A stretch of DNA of 64,000 nucleotides from Colius striatus (Eukaryota > Chordata > Aves > Coliiformes > Coliidae). Below, piece after piece: positions 59,101 to 64,000 of this stretch. The DNA lies in contig NC_084763.1 of the NCBI RefSeq assembly GCF_028858725.1, forward strand, positions 52,522,152 through 52,586,151, read 5' to 3'. How positions within the stretch are numbered: the stretch's first letter is position 1; each line of letters begins with the position of its first letter. The translations under genes and the position numbers were made by a program. The notes under the pieces are model-generated. The model made no database searches. It was not told where the DNA came from and was given only the letters and a program-made list of their open reading frames with translations.

Positions 59101-59529
59101 ACTTTTATTTTTTCCTTGAACTTCCAGATTGCTGATGTGAGCACAATGGGTACGTGGCCTCTTACAAAACTGTAGGGAGTGATCAGAAACATTTTTCTAA
59201 CCATTTTGCTTCTCAGGTTGTCAATGAGCATCATAGTCTATATCAATGCTATTACATTTGAACCTTTATTACGCAAAAATTCTGCATTCTAAACAAATAT
59301 TTTCTATACTGAAAAATTGCTGTAACTCAGGGAAACAAATCTATCTTAAATTTTTGCAAGATTGAGAACTTAAAACAGAGCCATTGCAATAACTTGTTTG
59401 TATAAGGATGCTAATTCCATTGCAACATTTTCTTAAAGGATGCCAGACAATTATATGTAGAATATAAAGAAACAAAAATGAAGGCGAAGGAAGATGCCCT
59501 GGCTAAGGCTGAACTTGAAACACTTCAGA
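1955..59529 (+). CDS. DNAJC1: DNAJC1 (ERdj1/MTJ1), ER-membrane J protein, 5' seven coding exons, partial at 3' end
   Basis: Spliced CDS: join(1955..2119, 41224..41325, 42111..42157, 48014..48179, 49079..49176, 50213..50306, 59439..59529), 763 nt, 254 codons plus one base. Visible parts: signal peptide about 1-28 ending AHARA-like at A26-R27-A28; J domain about 46-112 with HPD at 74-76; one membrane span about 133-155; a basic KKREKKKK patch at 167-174; then a charged cytosolic region. The family product sits in the ER membrane with the J domain in the lumen, where it stimulates the BiP (HSPA5) ATPase. The cytosolic part is known to associate with ribosomes, and the C-terminal SANT domains bind serpin-type partners. 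I recall the mammalian protein at about 554 residues, so slightly under half is here and the SANT domains must lie beyond 64000. Every junction keeps frame with GT-AG sites. Confidence 0.97.
2120..5254 (+). other. DNAJC1: Intron 1, first part
   Basis: Starts with the consensus donor GTGAGT. The first 340 bases are still CpG island; after about 2460 the sequence becomes T- and pyrimidine-rich. A short TG run lies at 3115-3128 and a cluster of TTACAAT motifs at 4036-4087. No coding exon or transposon recognised. Confidence 0.7.
4031..4087 (+). repeat. Low-complexity cluster of TTACAAT motifs
   Basis: TTACAAT occurs at 4036-4042, 4046-4052, 4069-4075 and 4081-4087, with the related ATGTAATG between copies 2 and 3. 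It looks like a decayed AT-rich tandem repeat. ACAAT is also the SOX-factor core, so clustered binding is possible but unproven. Confidence 0.6.
5255..5318 (-). mobile_element. CR1 LINE 3'-end fragment, antisense
   Basis: CAGAATGGTTGAGGTTGCAA followed by GGGACCTCTGGAGGTCATCT is the reverse complement of the CR1 3' UTR end seen throughout bird genomes. Only about 60 bases are recognisable; the left boundary is near 5255 and the right fades after the CCCC at about 5300. It is 5'-truncated, as is usual for CR1. Confidence 0.75.
5319..11748 (+). other. DNAJC1: Intron 1, second part
   Basis: About 6.4 kb of AT-rich intron. A T14 run lies at 9159-9172. Several short open frames (for example 7447-7674) have no recognisable product and are consistent with chance. 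No further transposon or RNA gene was recognised. Confidence 0.6.
9159..9172. repeat. T14 homopolymer
   Basis: Uninterrupted run of 14 T following GGTTTGG. Simple sequence, likely length-variable. Confidence 0.9.
11749..12800 (-). mobile_element. Solitary LTR of an endogenous retrovirus (ERVL-like, avian), degraded
   Basis: A block of about 1.05 kb with higher GC than the intron around it. On the plus strand it runs from TGATGGTTTATTCC through blocks such as GGACAGGGGAGAAATA, CCTCCTTCTCCACTGACCTT and GGTGTCTGCAGAG to CTGTAGCCCC and CACCAAAATCTGACCACA. These match in order an LTR I know as widespread in birds, read in reverse, so the LTR lies on the minus strand. Its middle (about 12100-12370) holds degenerate tandem sub-repeats. 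No gag, pol or env remnant or primer-binding site lies beside it, so it is a solo LTR, heavily mutated. No target-site duplication could be identified; the right boundary is uncertain by about 15 bases. The family label is from memory. Confidence 0.8.
12105..12370. repeat. Degenerate tandem sub-repeats inside the LTR
   Basis: A core like CCAGTGTGGGTC recurs near 12112, 12159 (as CATGCGTCC), 12202, 12248, 12302 and 12349, with spacing of about 45-55 bases. Units also share CTTCATGAACTGC-like and CCATGGG- or CACAGG-like parts. Individual units are strongly diverged. Confidence 0.7.
12801..13639 (+). other. DNAJC1: Intron 1 between the LTR and the LINE fossil
   Basis: T-rich sequence to about 13140, then 13150-13310 is slightly GC-richer with an open frame of no recognised product. 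This part may be a further decayed segment of the adjacent LINE, but I could not align it. Confidence 0.45.
13640..14330 (-). mobile_element. Ancient CR1-type LINE fragment, reverse-transcriptase region, antisense
   Basis: Minus-strand translation gives, in order, a DxxNYKPxSLSSI-like block (about 14190-14150), [13 protein letters not shown] [11 protein letters not shown] (about 13960-13925), a GPVF/LLLVRL stretch, then IGDTIHFG near 13695. These correspond to the NYRPVSL, FDxVPHxxL and FADDTKLG blocks of CR1/L3-type reverse transcriptase. On the plus strand, GAACCTTGTCCAAAGG and TTTGTAATTCTCAAGATCTC are the familiar antisense counterparts. The reading frame is broken by shifts and stops, so it is a fossil. 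Boundaries are approximate; it may extend to about 14450 on the right. Confidence 0.72.
20508..20521 (+). promoter_or_regulatory. CTCF-like motif
   Basis: CCACTTGATGGCAG matches 13 of 14 positions of the core CCASYAGRKGGCRS, with T in place of A at position 6. A single motif match in 39 kb of intron can occur by chance. Confidence 0.3.
20713..20726. repeat. T14 homopolymer
   Basis: Run of 14 T after GGTGGAGAGA. Simple sequence. Confidence 0.9.
22470..22483. repeat. A14 homopolymer
   Basis: Run of 14 A after ATGCAACTT. Simple sequence; no retroposon body is recognisable before it. Confidence 0.9.
23825..23840. repeat. T8A8 perfect palindrome
   Basis: Eight T followed by eight A, a rigid nucleosome-disfavouring tract. 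A further T10 run follows from 23851. Confidence 0.9.
26078..26505 (+). mobile_element. Ancient MIR-like (CORE-type) SINE, with a second old segment embedded
   Basis: The first part, GATTCTGTTCCTCTCTCTGC then GATGCTAGGCAAGTCGTTTA, fits the MIR core (GGCAAGTCACTTA-like). The last part, CTGTGCCTCATTTTGCAG then TCTATAAAAAAGGAAAGTAATG, fits the MIR stretch CTGTGCCTCAGTTT..TCTGTAAAATGGGGATAAT. GATACCATTGTGATGGGC near 26466 resembles a tail known from turtle copies. Between the two halves, 26155-26290 (GTGGTGACTAATTGA, CAGAAATGCTGAGGGTTTGC) resembles another sauropsid repeat. The copy is highly diverged, so it predates birds. Family assignment is from memory of consensus sequences and not computed. 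Confidence 0.6.
26391..26597 (+). other. Candidate cassette exon in intron 1, partly SINE-derived (unproven)
   Basis: Acceptor CCTCATTTTGCAG ends at 26390 and donor CTGG|GTAAGC starts at 26598. The 207 nt between them are 69 codons with no stop in the frame that continues from exon 1 (phase 0) into exon 2 (phase 0). Inclusion would add 69 residues between Q55 and D56, in the J domain between helices I and II. I do not know this exon from DNAJC1 in other species, and it may be a pseudo-exon. Confidence 0.25.
27221..27242 (+). repeat. G/T-rich tract with G-quadruplex potential
   Basis: Four G-runs (2, 4, 2 and 5 G at 27221, 27226, 27234 and 27238) separated by T-rich loops. A two-layer quadruplex could form; it is otherwise simple sequence. 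Confidence 0.5.
31136..31155. repeat. Imperfect (GTA)n microsatellite
   Basis: GGTAGTAGCAGTAGTAGTAA; six triplet units with one C interruption. Confidence 0.75.
37141..37200 (+). mobile_element. CR1 LINE 3' end, sense
   Basis: GGTTGGACTAGATGATCT, then AAAGGTCCCTTCCAACCCC and the terminal ATTCTATGATTC. This is the CR1 3' UTR end with its octamer tail and no poly-A. Only about 60 bases are present, so it is severely 5'-truncated. Confidence 0.9.
37288..37307. promoter_or_regulatory. Perfect 20-bp palindrome, everted nuclear-receptor half-sites (ER8)
   Basis: TGACCTCTAGCTAGAGGTCA is its own reverse complement. Its ends are TGACCT and AGGTCA, consensus nuclear-receptor half-sites everted with an 8-base spacer, a layout reported for RAR/RXR-type elements. 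Function here is inferred only. Confidence 0.4.
37885..38290 (+). mobile_element. CR1 LINE fragment: ORF2 C-terminus and 3' UTR, sense
   Basis: Plus-strand translation shows [20 protein letters not shown], then [38 protein letters not shown] and [20 protein letters not shown]. This is the end of CR1 ORF2, broken by a stop just before (RKD*GSWDSS). The 3' UTR follows with GTTGGACTAGATGATCT and GAGGTCCCTTCCAACTC, ending in diverged octamers near 38288. Minus-strand frames across it are shadows. It is about 400 bases long and 5'-truncated. Confidence 0.93.
38291..41223 (+). other. DNAJC1: Intron 1, last part
   Basis: AT-rich sequence up to the exon 2 acceptor. The tract before the acceptor is TTTCTTTTGTTTTCCTTTCTCAG, a strong pyrimidine tract. 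No gene or transposon recognised. Confidence 0.6.
41224..41325 (+). CDS. DNAJC1: DNAJC1 exon 2: J-domain helix II and HPD motif
   Basis: Codes residues 56-89, phase 0 at both ends, 102 nt. Acceptor CTCAG|GATGCT and donor CAA|GTAAGT are strong. It contains [19 protein letters not shown], the helix II plus HPD loop typical of J domains. The H74-P75-D76 codons are at 41278-41286; this tripeptide is essential for stimulating Hsp70 ATPase, so the J domain looks catalytically competent. The downstream [11 protein letters not shown] begins helix III. Confidence 0.97.
41326..42110 (+). other. DNAJC1: Intron 2 (785 bp)
   Basis: GTAAGT donor; acceptor TTTTCTGATTTAG. AT-rich; the open frame at 41595-41783 has no recognised product. 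Confidence 0.85.
42111..42157 (+). CDS. DNAJC1: DNAJC1 exon 3: J-domain helix III
   Basis: A 47-nt exon encoding residues 90-104 and two bases of Arg105. The acceptor follows a pyrimidine-rich tract (TTTCTGATTTAG) and the donor is AGAG|GTGAGT. The peptide [16 protein letters not shown] is the J-domain helix III with the usual acidic/basic run. Phase 0 in and phase 2 out fit exons 2 and 4 exactly. It is too short to recognise without its neighbours, but exon order, phase and sequence agree. Confidence 0.96.
44524..44594 (+). repeat. Short direct duplication
   Basis: TTTAACATTAAACATACATGCAG (23 bases at 44524-44546, shown here only as its parts TTTAACATTAAA and CATGCAG) recurs at 44567-44594 with a 5-base insertion and one change. 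A local tandem duplication of AT-rich sequence. Confidence 0.65.
47714..47778. repeat. T/G-rich low-complexity tract
   Basis: Runs of TTG and TTTG with T7 at its centre, in the last 300 bases of intron 3. Open frames on both strands here are low-complexity artefacts. Confidence 0.8.
48014..48179 (+). CDS. DNAJC1: DNAJC1 exon 4: end of J domain and transmembrane segment
   Basis: 166 nt; the first G completes Arg105, then residues 106-160 follow, ending phase 0 at CTG|GTAAGT. It encodes [19 protein letters not shown], a DNAJC1-specific juxtamembrane stretch, then [15 protein letters not shown] and a hydrophobic helix of about residues 133-155 ([20 protein letters not shown]), which is the single membrane span. 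LEKQL then leads into the basic cytosolic segment of exon 5. The sequence is near identical to what I remember of the mammalian protein. Confidence 0.97.
48847..48860 (+). promoter_or_regulatory. RFX X-box-like motif 1
   Basis: ATTGCTATGGAGAT resembles the X-box GTTGCCATGGMAAC, with both halves recognisable (TTGCYATGG). The right half is degenerate. Confidence 0.35.
48905..48918 (+). promoter_or_regulatory. RFX X-box-like motif 2
   Basis: GATACCATGGCAAC: the right half GGCAAC is perfect for RGYAAC, and the left half GATACC matches GTNRCC at 5 of 6 positions, with a 2-base spacer. It lies 58 bases from motif 1 in the same orientation. Confidence 0.45.
49079..49176 (+). CDS. DNAJC1: DNAJC1 exon 5: basic cytosolic segment
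   Basis: 98 nt encoding residues 161-192 and two bases of Arg193. Acceptor CCAAG|GATGAA; donor GAAAG|GTGGGA, weaker than the other donors. [14 protein letters not shown] directly follows the membrane span and acts as a stop-transfer positive patch; in the family this charged region is linked to ribosome binding. The tail [18 protein letters not shown] is Ser/Thr/Lys-rich and appears less conserved. Confidence 0.95.
49177..50212 (+). other. DNAJC1: Intron 5 (1036 bp)
   Basis: Donor GTGGGA, weaker than consensus; acceptor TTTGACTGCAG. AT-rich; nothing else recognised. Confidence 0.85.
50213..50306 (+). CDS. DNAJC1: DNAJC1 exon 6: cytosolic conserved block
   Basis: 94 nt; the first A completes Arg193, then residues 194-224 follow, ending phase 0 at TTCCAG|GTAATA. 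It encodes [24 protein letters not shown] in pieces around 197-220, a strongly conserved hydrophobic block of DNAJC1. The block could form a membrane-associated or re-entrant helix; its role is unclear to me. The acceptor is TGCAG|AGTACT; a second AG two bases downstream would break the frame and is not used in the model. Confidence 0.95.
50415..50444. repeat. Imperfect (ATAG)n microsatellite
   Basis: ATAGATAGATAGACAGATGG followed by GTAGATAG. A tetranucleotide repeat with two interruptions, just downstream of exon 6. Confidence 0.85.
52847..52869. repeat. Perfect 9-bp inverted repeat with 5-base loop
   Basis: TGAATCCTC at 52847-52855, loop TGGCT, GAGGATTCA at 52861-52869. The arms are exact reverse complements. 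Confidence 0.7.
55901..55980. repeat. A/C-rich low-complexity tract
   Basis: Repeated AACAAAC, CCAAAACCCC and CCCCAAAG-like units over about 80 bases. The minus strand has G-runs of 4 separated by T-rich loops, so weak quadruplex potential. Confidence 0.75.
59439..59529 (+). CDS. DNAJC1: DNAJC1 exon 7: charged cytosolic helix; last exon seen
   Basis: 91 nt encoding residues 225-254 plus the first base of codon 255, ending phase 1 at CAGA|GTGAGT. The acceptor is CTTAAAG|GATGCC with a modest pyrimidine tract. The peptide [20 protein letters not shown] continues as a Lys/Glu-rich helix ([11 protein letters not shown]), consistent with a coiled-coil-like linker. The next exon, expected to start by completing a Lys codon, was not found before 64000. 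Confidence 0.95.
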
Positions 59530-62500
59530 GTGAGTTTTTACTACTGTCTTAATAACAAAAGATGTAATATGTTATACCTACTACTCAGGATGTGCATGAA
59601 GGTACATTTTTATAATCTTCTAAACTAAGTGCTCTATTTCTGTACTGCTGTTCCATTTAAACGAGGTTTGAATTTTGTGACTGATTTTGCAATATGCTGC
59701 TTGTTTGTTGCTGTAGAAGCATGAAACTTGGGTGACATTTTGTAGCAACAAAAGCATACATAGGAGGAGGAAAACTCAAATGTATAGATCTTGATATATA
59801 TCTTAGGTGACCTCTTGCATTTGGAGTATTCTTGTGTTTTCTTTGTAACTATTTAAAACCATAAACGTTTAATAATTCTGCTGTGTATATTGAGTTGATT
59901 TTTGTGATAGCAATTGAACAGAATTTGAATTTCCACAAGTATGGATGCAGACTTCAGAGATGAATTCATGTTATTGTTGAAAGAAATGCCTTAAAGTCTT
60001 TACAGTCTTATAAACCAGAGAAGGCAATTACCATTTCCCTTAATAAAGTATTCAGGGTAATTATAGGTGACTTTTCCTTTATTCAGTTAGTTGCTTTTGA
60101 CAACCTACCCTCTTCTCCAGACAATCTTACAAGTTTTTTTGTCTGTGTTTGTGTGTGCATGCTTGCTTTATTTATTGTACTTAAGTGCATGCTTTTTAAG
60201 TTCTTTTACTCTGACAAGTGCATTGAGTGCCCTATAATAACTTACTAGCTTTGAGTGTGCATAAGCCTTTAGGGACTTAAAATATAGCTGCATTATTTAT
60301 ATTTACAAAATAGCTTAATTTTGTAAGTTTAGCAAAGAGATCCAGTTTCAGGCATAATTCCTAACTTATCTGTAGCTGAATCTATTTTGGGATAAATGGA
60401 TAACATTCAGCACCTCAGTGAGCATCATGGACTCAGGCCAAATCTAGCAAAATAGTGCATTTAATACTTGTTAAGGAGGCCTGCCATTATGTTTGAGATC
60501 CCTATCACAAAATGGGCCTTTGAAAAGGGTCTTGACTTGGGTTATTAAAAACTTGTTAAATTATTTGATAGTAATATATTGCCATTGTTGAAAATAGATG
60601 GCACACATTCTTCACTGAACCTGTGAACTACTGTTTTAAAAGGACTAGTTTTTGAAAAGTGCAGGTAAACGTGTGCATGTTCCTGTGTTTCACTGAAAGA
60701 CCCCATGAACTTTTCAGTATTTCTCCTCTGCTAGGTGTTATGAGAGTCATTTTTTTTGTTGCCATGTAAGAGAGGTGGGTTTGGCACTCTTCTCCCTCTA
60801 GAATCCCCTGTGACTTCTCACAGGAGCACCACTCCATCCTTTGTCATGATGCTGAGTGTGTGGCTTGGCCTGTGACCCCCATGTCTGCCAGATGACCCAC
60901 CTGTGTGAGCAGGAGCCAGTCCTCACCAGTCTCACTGGTTTGGCACCCTGCCTTCCCTCAGTAGGCTTGCTGGCGGGGAGCAAGAGGAAGGATTGAGAAT
61001 CACCACCTGTAACTAGCAAAGTGTGAAATTTGGAATGGAATTCATTTGATTAGCCACAGCAGTGCTATCAATGGGCAGCAGAATGAGCTGTCAGTTACTT
61101 TTTCTAAGAAGTAAGACTCTGAAGAGAAGGAAAAAGAGATTCACCCGTGTTACTGCAGGCAAAAATAAGAGTTACATAATTTTTAACTGAAGTTTGCATG
61201 CAAGGTGTCTGTTAAACTTGTGTAAACTTCCTTATGTGCTTCTGCATTGTCACTTCATGTTTTGCATAAAAAGGTTGTCAATTGCCAAATGTGCATCTTG
61301 TTTGCCCCATTTCTTCCTAGTTTTAAAGACCAGCCCTGGAACATGGTTCATGATAACAGTTCCATCTATCTAATTTAGTAAATGTATCTCACACAGATTA
61401 GCAAAAGCTGTTTTACAGTGCTTGGTTTTTGTAACCTAATTGCTGGTTTTCACCCATATCTATCTGCTGTTTCGCTGAGATTCTGCAGTGTTATGCAGAC
61501 ACCTTCATCTAAGACCAGGGAAGGCTACTGGAGAGGAAAAACATTGTTTGCAAAGTAGGAAAGAGAAGACAGTATTGAGATGGCATTAAAGTCCTGGATT
61601 TGTTAAGAAGCGTGAAAAAATAATTTCTTGTTAAATCAGTATTAAGCACAATTTTGATATATTTTTCTGGCACTTTTGCAGTGTTTGTTATCACTTCTCA
61701 GTCCATTCAAAACTGTCACTACTACCTTCATGAAATATTGCAACTTTACCACTTTACCTTACAAAAATATGTCAACTTACAATATAGACCTTATGTTTCT
61801 AGGAAGCGTGGTTTTGTATGGAGTTATAGAGAACTGAGTGGTTTATGGACAGAAATGGGAATTGTTTGCCTTACATTTTCAGATGCTCTTTCCACATTTA
61901 GGTAACAGAACACAAAATTTATTTCAAAATGAAAGTGCTTTAATAAACTTTTAACTTCTCCTATAGTGTCACAGGTGCATACAATTCCTGCATCAGGGAG
62001 TGATTCTGTAACAACAGATAGCCCTGCTCTTCATAGTCATGGGAGGTAAAATAGAGGATGTATTAACTGCACTGAGTAGTCATTAAACTGAGAAGGCTTA
62101 GGTATACAGTGTCAGGTCAGACAACTCTGCCAGCTTTTAAACTTAAATTGCAAGTTTTGAGTAATTATCAAGACAAATTCTAGCAGCTCTACTGGTCCTT
62201 TCATGGAGTGCTTCTTTCAACCACTTCCATTTTCCATGGAAATGCATCTGGGTTTTCTTTTTTCACAAGTAGCTGTGATAGTTACCTTAGTTTCTGTTGT
62301 TCTTATGTTTATTTTCCCCTGACTTTCAGTATAAAGACTTAATTATATTTTTTAATAAATAGCACCTGCTAGACATTGCAGGTGAACTCTTCACTGTCAT
62401 CCCATTTACCACATGTATTTGCATTGTAAATCCAGAATTCTTACCCTGATGTACAAGGCATCTGGAACAATCCATGGCAAGAAAATATTTCATTTCTGGT

Positions 62501-64000
62501 TATAATCCTTGTTGAATAGTACATACATGTTGAGTAGTATAATTTTGTGAGGCTTTTCCTTAGCCCAATCATTCAAGCTTTAACTGAAATAGAATGTTAC
62601 TAGCCCTATGGCTGCATGACTAGTCTTTTTTCTGTATTGAGGTTTTATGATGGTATCTGTAGTGTGTATCTCTGTATAGGACGTCATAGTAAGATAGGTC
62701 TTTACCTGAGTATATGATCGGAAACACCCAGAGCGGTAGTGAAACTTTAATGCATTTGATCAAGTTTGGTTAGATTTGGTGGCTCTCCCATTCCAGACAG
62801 CTTGGAATACACCATGTTGCTTGGGTAGCTTTTTATGCTGTTCCATGAAACTGAAGGATCACAGGATCATTTAGTATAATGTGTTTATTTCAGACCCTTA
62901 CAGTCAAAACTCAATAAAATATGCTGATTCTCATTACTTGGTTGAAATGTACTAGTGATGCACTTCAGCTTTTAGTGTCTTGTTATGCATGATACAGTAT
63001 TCATGAGAAAACCTTGAGATACCTTCTGTTCTTAATGGTTTGGTCACACAATTTTCATGTTATGTAGTTGTATCTTAATTTCAGTATGGATTGCTCTAGA
63101 TTTAGCATTCCATTTTTCATTATTAACTTTTTTTCTATGCTTCGAAAAGAGAAGCTTTATTTCTTTTCAGATTTTCCTTATGTAAAGCATTTCTTTAGTC
63201 CTTCATTTCTGTAGCTCTTCTGTATGCTATTTAGTTTTCCAGTGTAAGCAAGGTATTAGACCCTGAGTTTGTATACAGTGTTCTAACACTTGTCATCTTC
63301 TGACTACAAAATCATGTTTCTTCTATTATTGCTGTTCTGTCTAGAGAATCACAGTTTATTTTACTTTTTATTGCTCTGACAGCCTGTTTCAGATCTCTTG
63401 TCCACCATAACTATTAATTCTTACATCAAAGGTTCCTTGTACACAGTCCCTCCTAAGTATAGATATGGCATAAGGTCTTTAACTGTGCAGTTTTCAAAAA
63501 TGCTTTTGATTTGATTGATACACTTCTTCCCATACTTTCCTCTTCACTGTGAATTATTTTGACCAAATTGATGTAACCTAGCACTGTACTGCAGGTGACT
63601 TTACTTCTAAATAATTAACAAATATCTGTAATAATGTGTTGCATATTAATCCCTGCCAAAATGCAGTGTTTGCATGCCTTGCTCAGTAGTGATTTGCTGC
63701 CAGGCAAGTTCTGAGAAAATTAATTCATATCATGCATGCTTTTTTGTTCCATGTGAATGTTCTGGTCACTTAATTGTTACCTCTGAAGCCTAATTATGGC
63801 AAACTAAGTATCATACATTTCACTAATTGTTTTGGCAGACCTGCTGAAATGATTTTGAATGTGCGAGCTTCTGTGCTTTTTCCAGTTGTTTCAACTAGGC
63901 TATATCACACCTCTCCCTACAAAACTTCCTTCAGGATTCATGGAAAACATTCCACTAACATACAGTATTATGAATCTCATTGGAAGGAGGCATGCATGTT
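59530..64000 (+). other. DNAJC1: Intron 7, start (at least 4471 bp, open at the right edge)
   Basis: Donor GTGAGT. No exon matching the next DNAJC1 segment (a Lys-rich KQKKVKKPKPE-like block) was found. It contains a GC-richer patch at about 60780-61000 and a possible cryptic exon at 61967-62045. Confidence 0.75.
61967..62045 (+). other. Possible cryptic exon in intron 7 (unproven)
   Basis: Acceptor TTTTAACTTCTCCTATAG ends at 61966 and donor GGGAG|GTAAAA starts at 62046. The 79 nt between are open in the frame entering from exon 7 (phase 1). As 79 is not a multiple of 3, joining to the normal next exon would shift the frame, so if used it would act as a poison exon or an alternative end. Confidence 0.2.

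Larger units (their letters stand above)
50307..59438 (+). other. DNAJC1: Intron 6 (9132 bp)
   Basis: Donor GTAATA; acceptor TTTTCTTAAAG. It contains a GATA microsatellite at 50415-50444, a 9-bp-stem hairpin at 52847-52869 and an A/C-rich tract at 55901-55980. No coding exon or recognised transposon. Confidence 0.8.

Noticed and set aside
62855..62880. GGATCACAGGATCATTTAG, reminiscent of an antisense CR1 3' end
   Set aside because: Only about 20 bases match and the diagnostic GGAAGGGACCT-like block does not follow, so it cannot be told from chance.
59530..64000. Search for the next DNAJC1 exon (Lys-rich linker and SANT domain)
   Set aside because: No stretch with flanking splice sites gave the expected sequence; that exon presumably lies beyond the window.
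1..64000. tRNA, rRNA, snRNA, CRISPR arrays, mitochondrial insertions and bacterial-type operons
   Set aside because: No characteristic conserved blocks or regular spacer arrays were seen by eye on either strand; small RNA genes without a strong signature could still be missed.

Overview
This is vertebrate nuclear DNA, most likely from a bird. The main evidence is one intron-rich gene whose exons match DNAJC1 (ERdj1/MTJ1), a J-domain co-chaperone of the endoplasmic reticulum membrane. Repeat content is low. It includes avian-style CR1 LINE 3' ends (TTGGACTAGATGATCT ending in ATTCTATG-type octamers, with no poly-A) and one solitary LTR of a kind common in bird genomes. Species cannot be fixed from this window.

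Layout: 1-1199 is AT-rich 5' flank with no recognisable gene. A TATA-less CpG island spans about 1200-2460 and holds GC boxes, a CRE-like site and a CCAAT box ahead of the start codon at 1955. DNAJC1 runs on the + strand to the right edge and leaves the window incomplete. Seven coding exons were placed: 1955-2119, 41224-41325, 42111-42157, 48014-48179, 49079-49176, 50213-50306 and 59439-59529. They join in one frame with GT-AG introns to give 254 codons plus one base, roughly the N-terminal half of the protein: signal peptide, luminal J domain with HPD, one membrane span, a basic cytosolic stretch and the start of the charged cytosolic region. The C-terminal SANT-domain half must lie beyond 64000. 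Intron 1 is 39.1 kb; introns 2-6 are 785, 5856, 899, 1036 and 9132 bp; intron 7 is open-ended.

Intron contents: a short antisense CR1 piece (about 5255), a solitary ERV LTR on the minus strand (about 11749-12800) with degenerate tandem sub-repeats, an old antisense CR1-type reverse-transcriptase fossil (about 13640-14330), an ancient MIR-like SINE (about 26078-26505), two sense CR1 3' ends (37141 and 37885), and small simple repeats. No RNA gene, CRISPR array, second protein gene or operon was found.

The window does not show an obviously new biological system. The items most worth checking are a 207-nt candidate cassette exon (26391-26597), partly derived from the old SINE, fully open and phase-compatible with exons 1 and 2; a perfect 20-bp palindrome at 37288 made of everted nuclear-receptor half-sites; and two RFX X-box-like motifs in intron 4. 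All three are sequence-pattern inferences without expression or conservation data.
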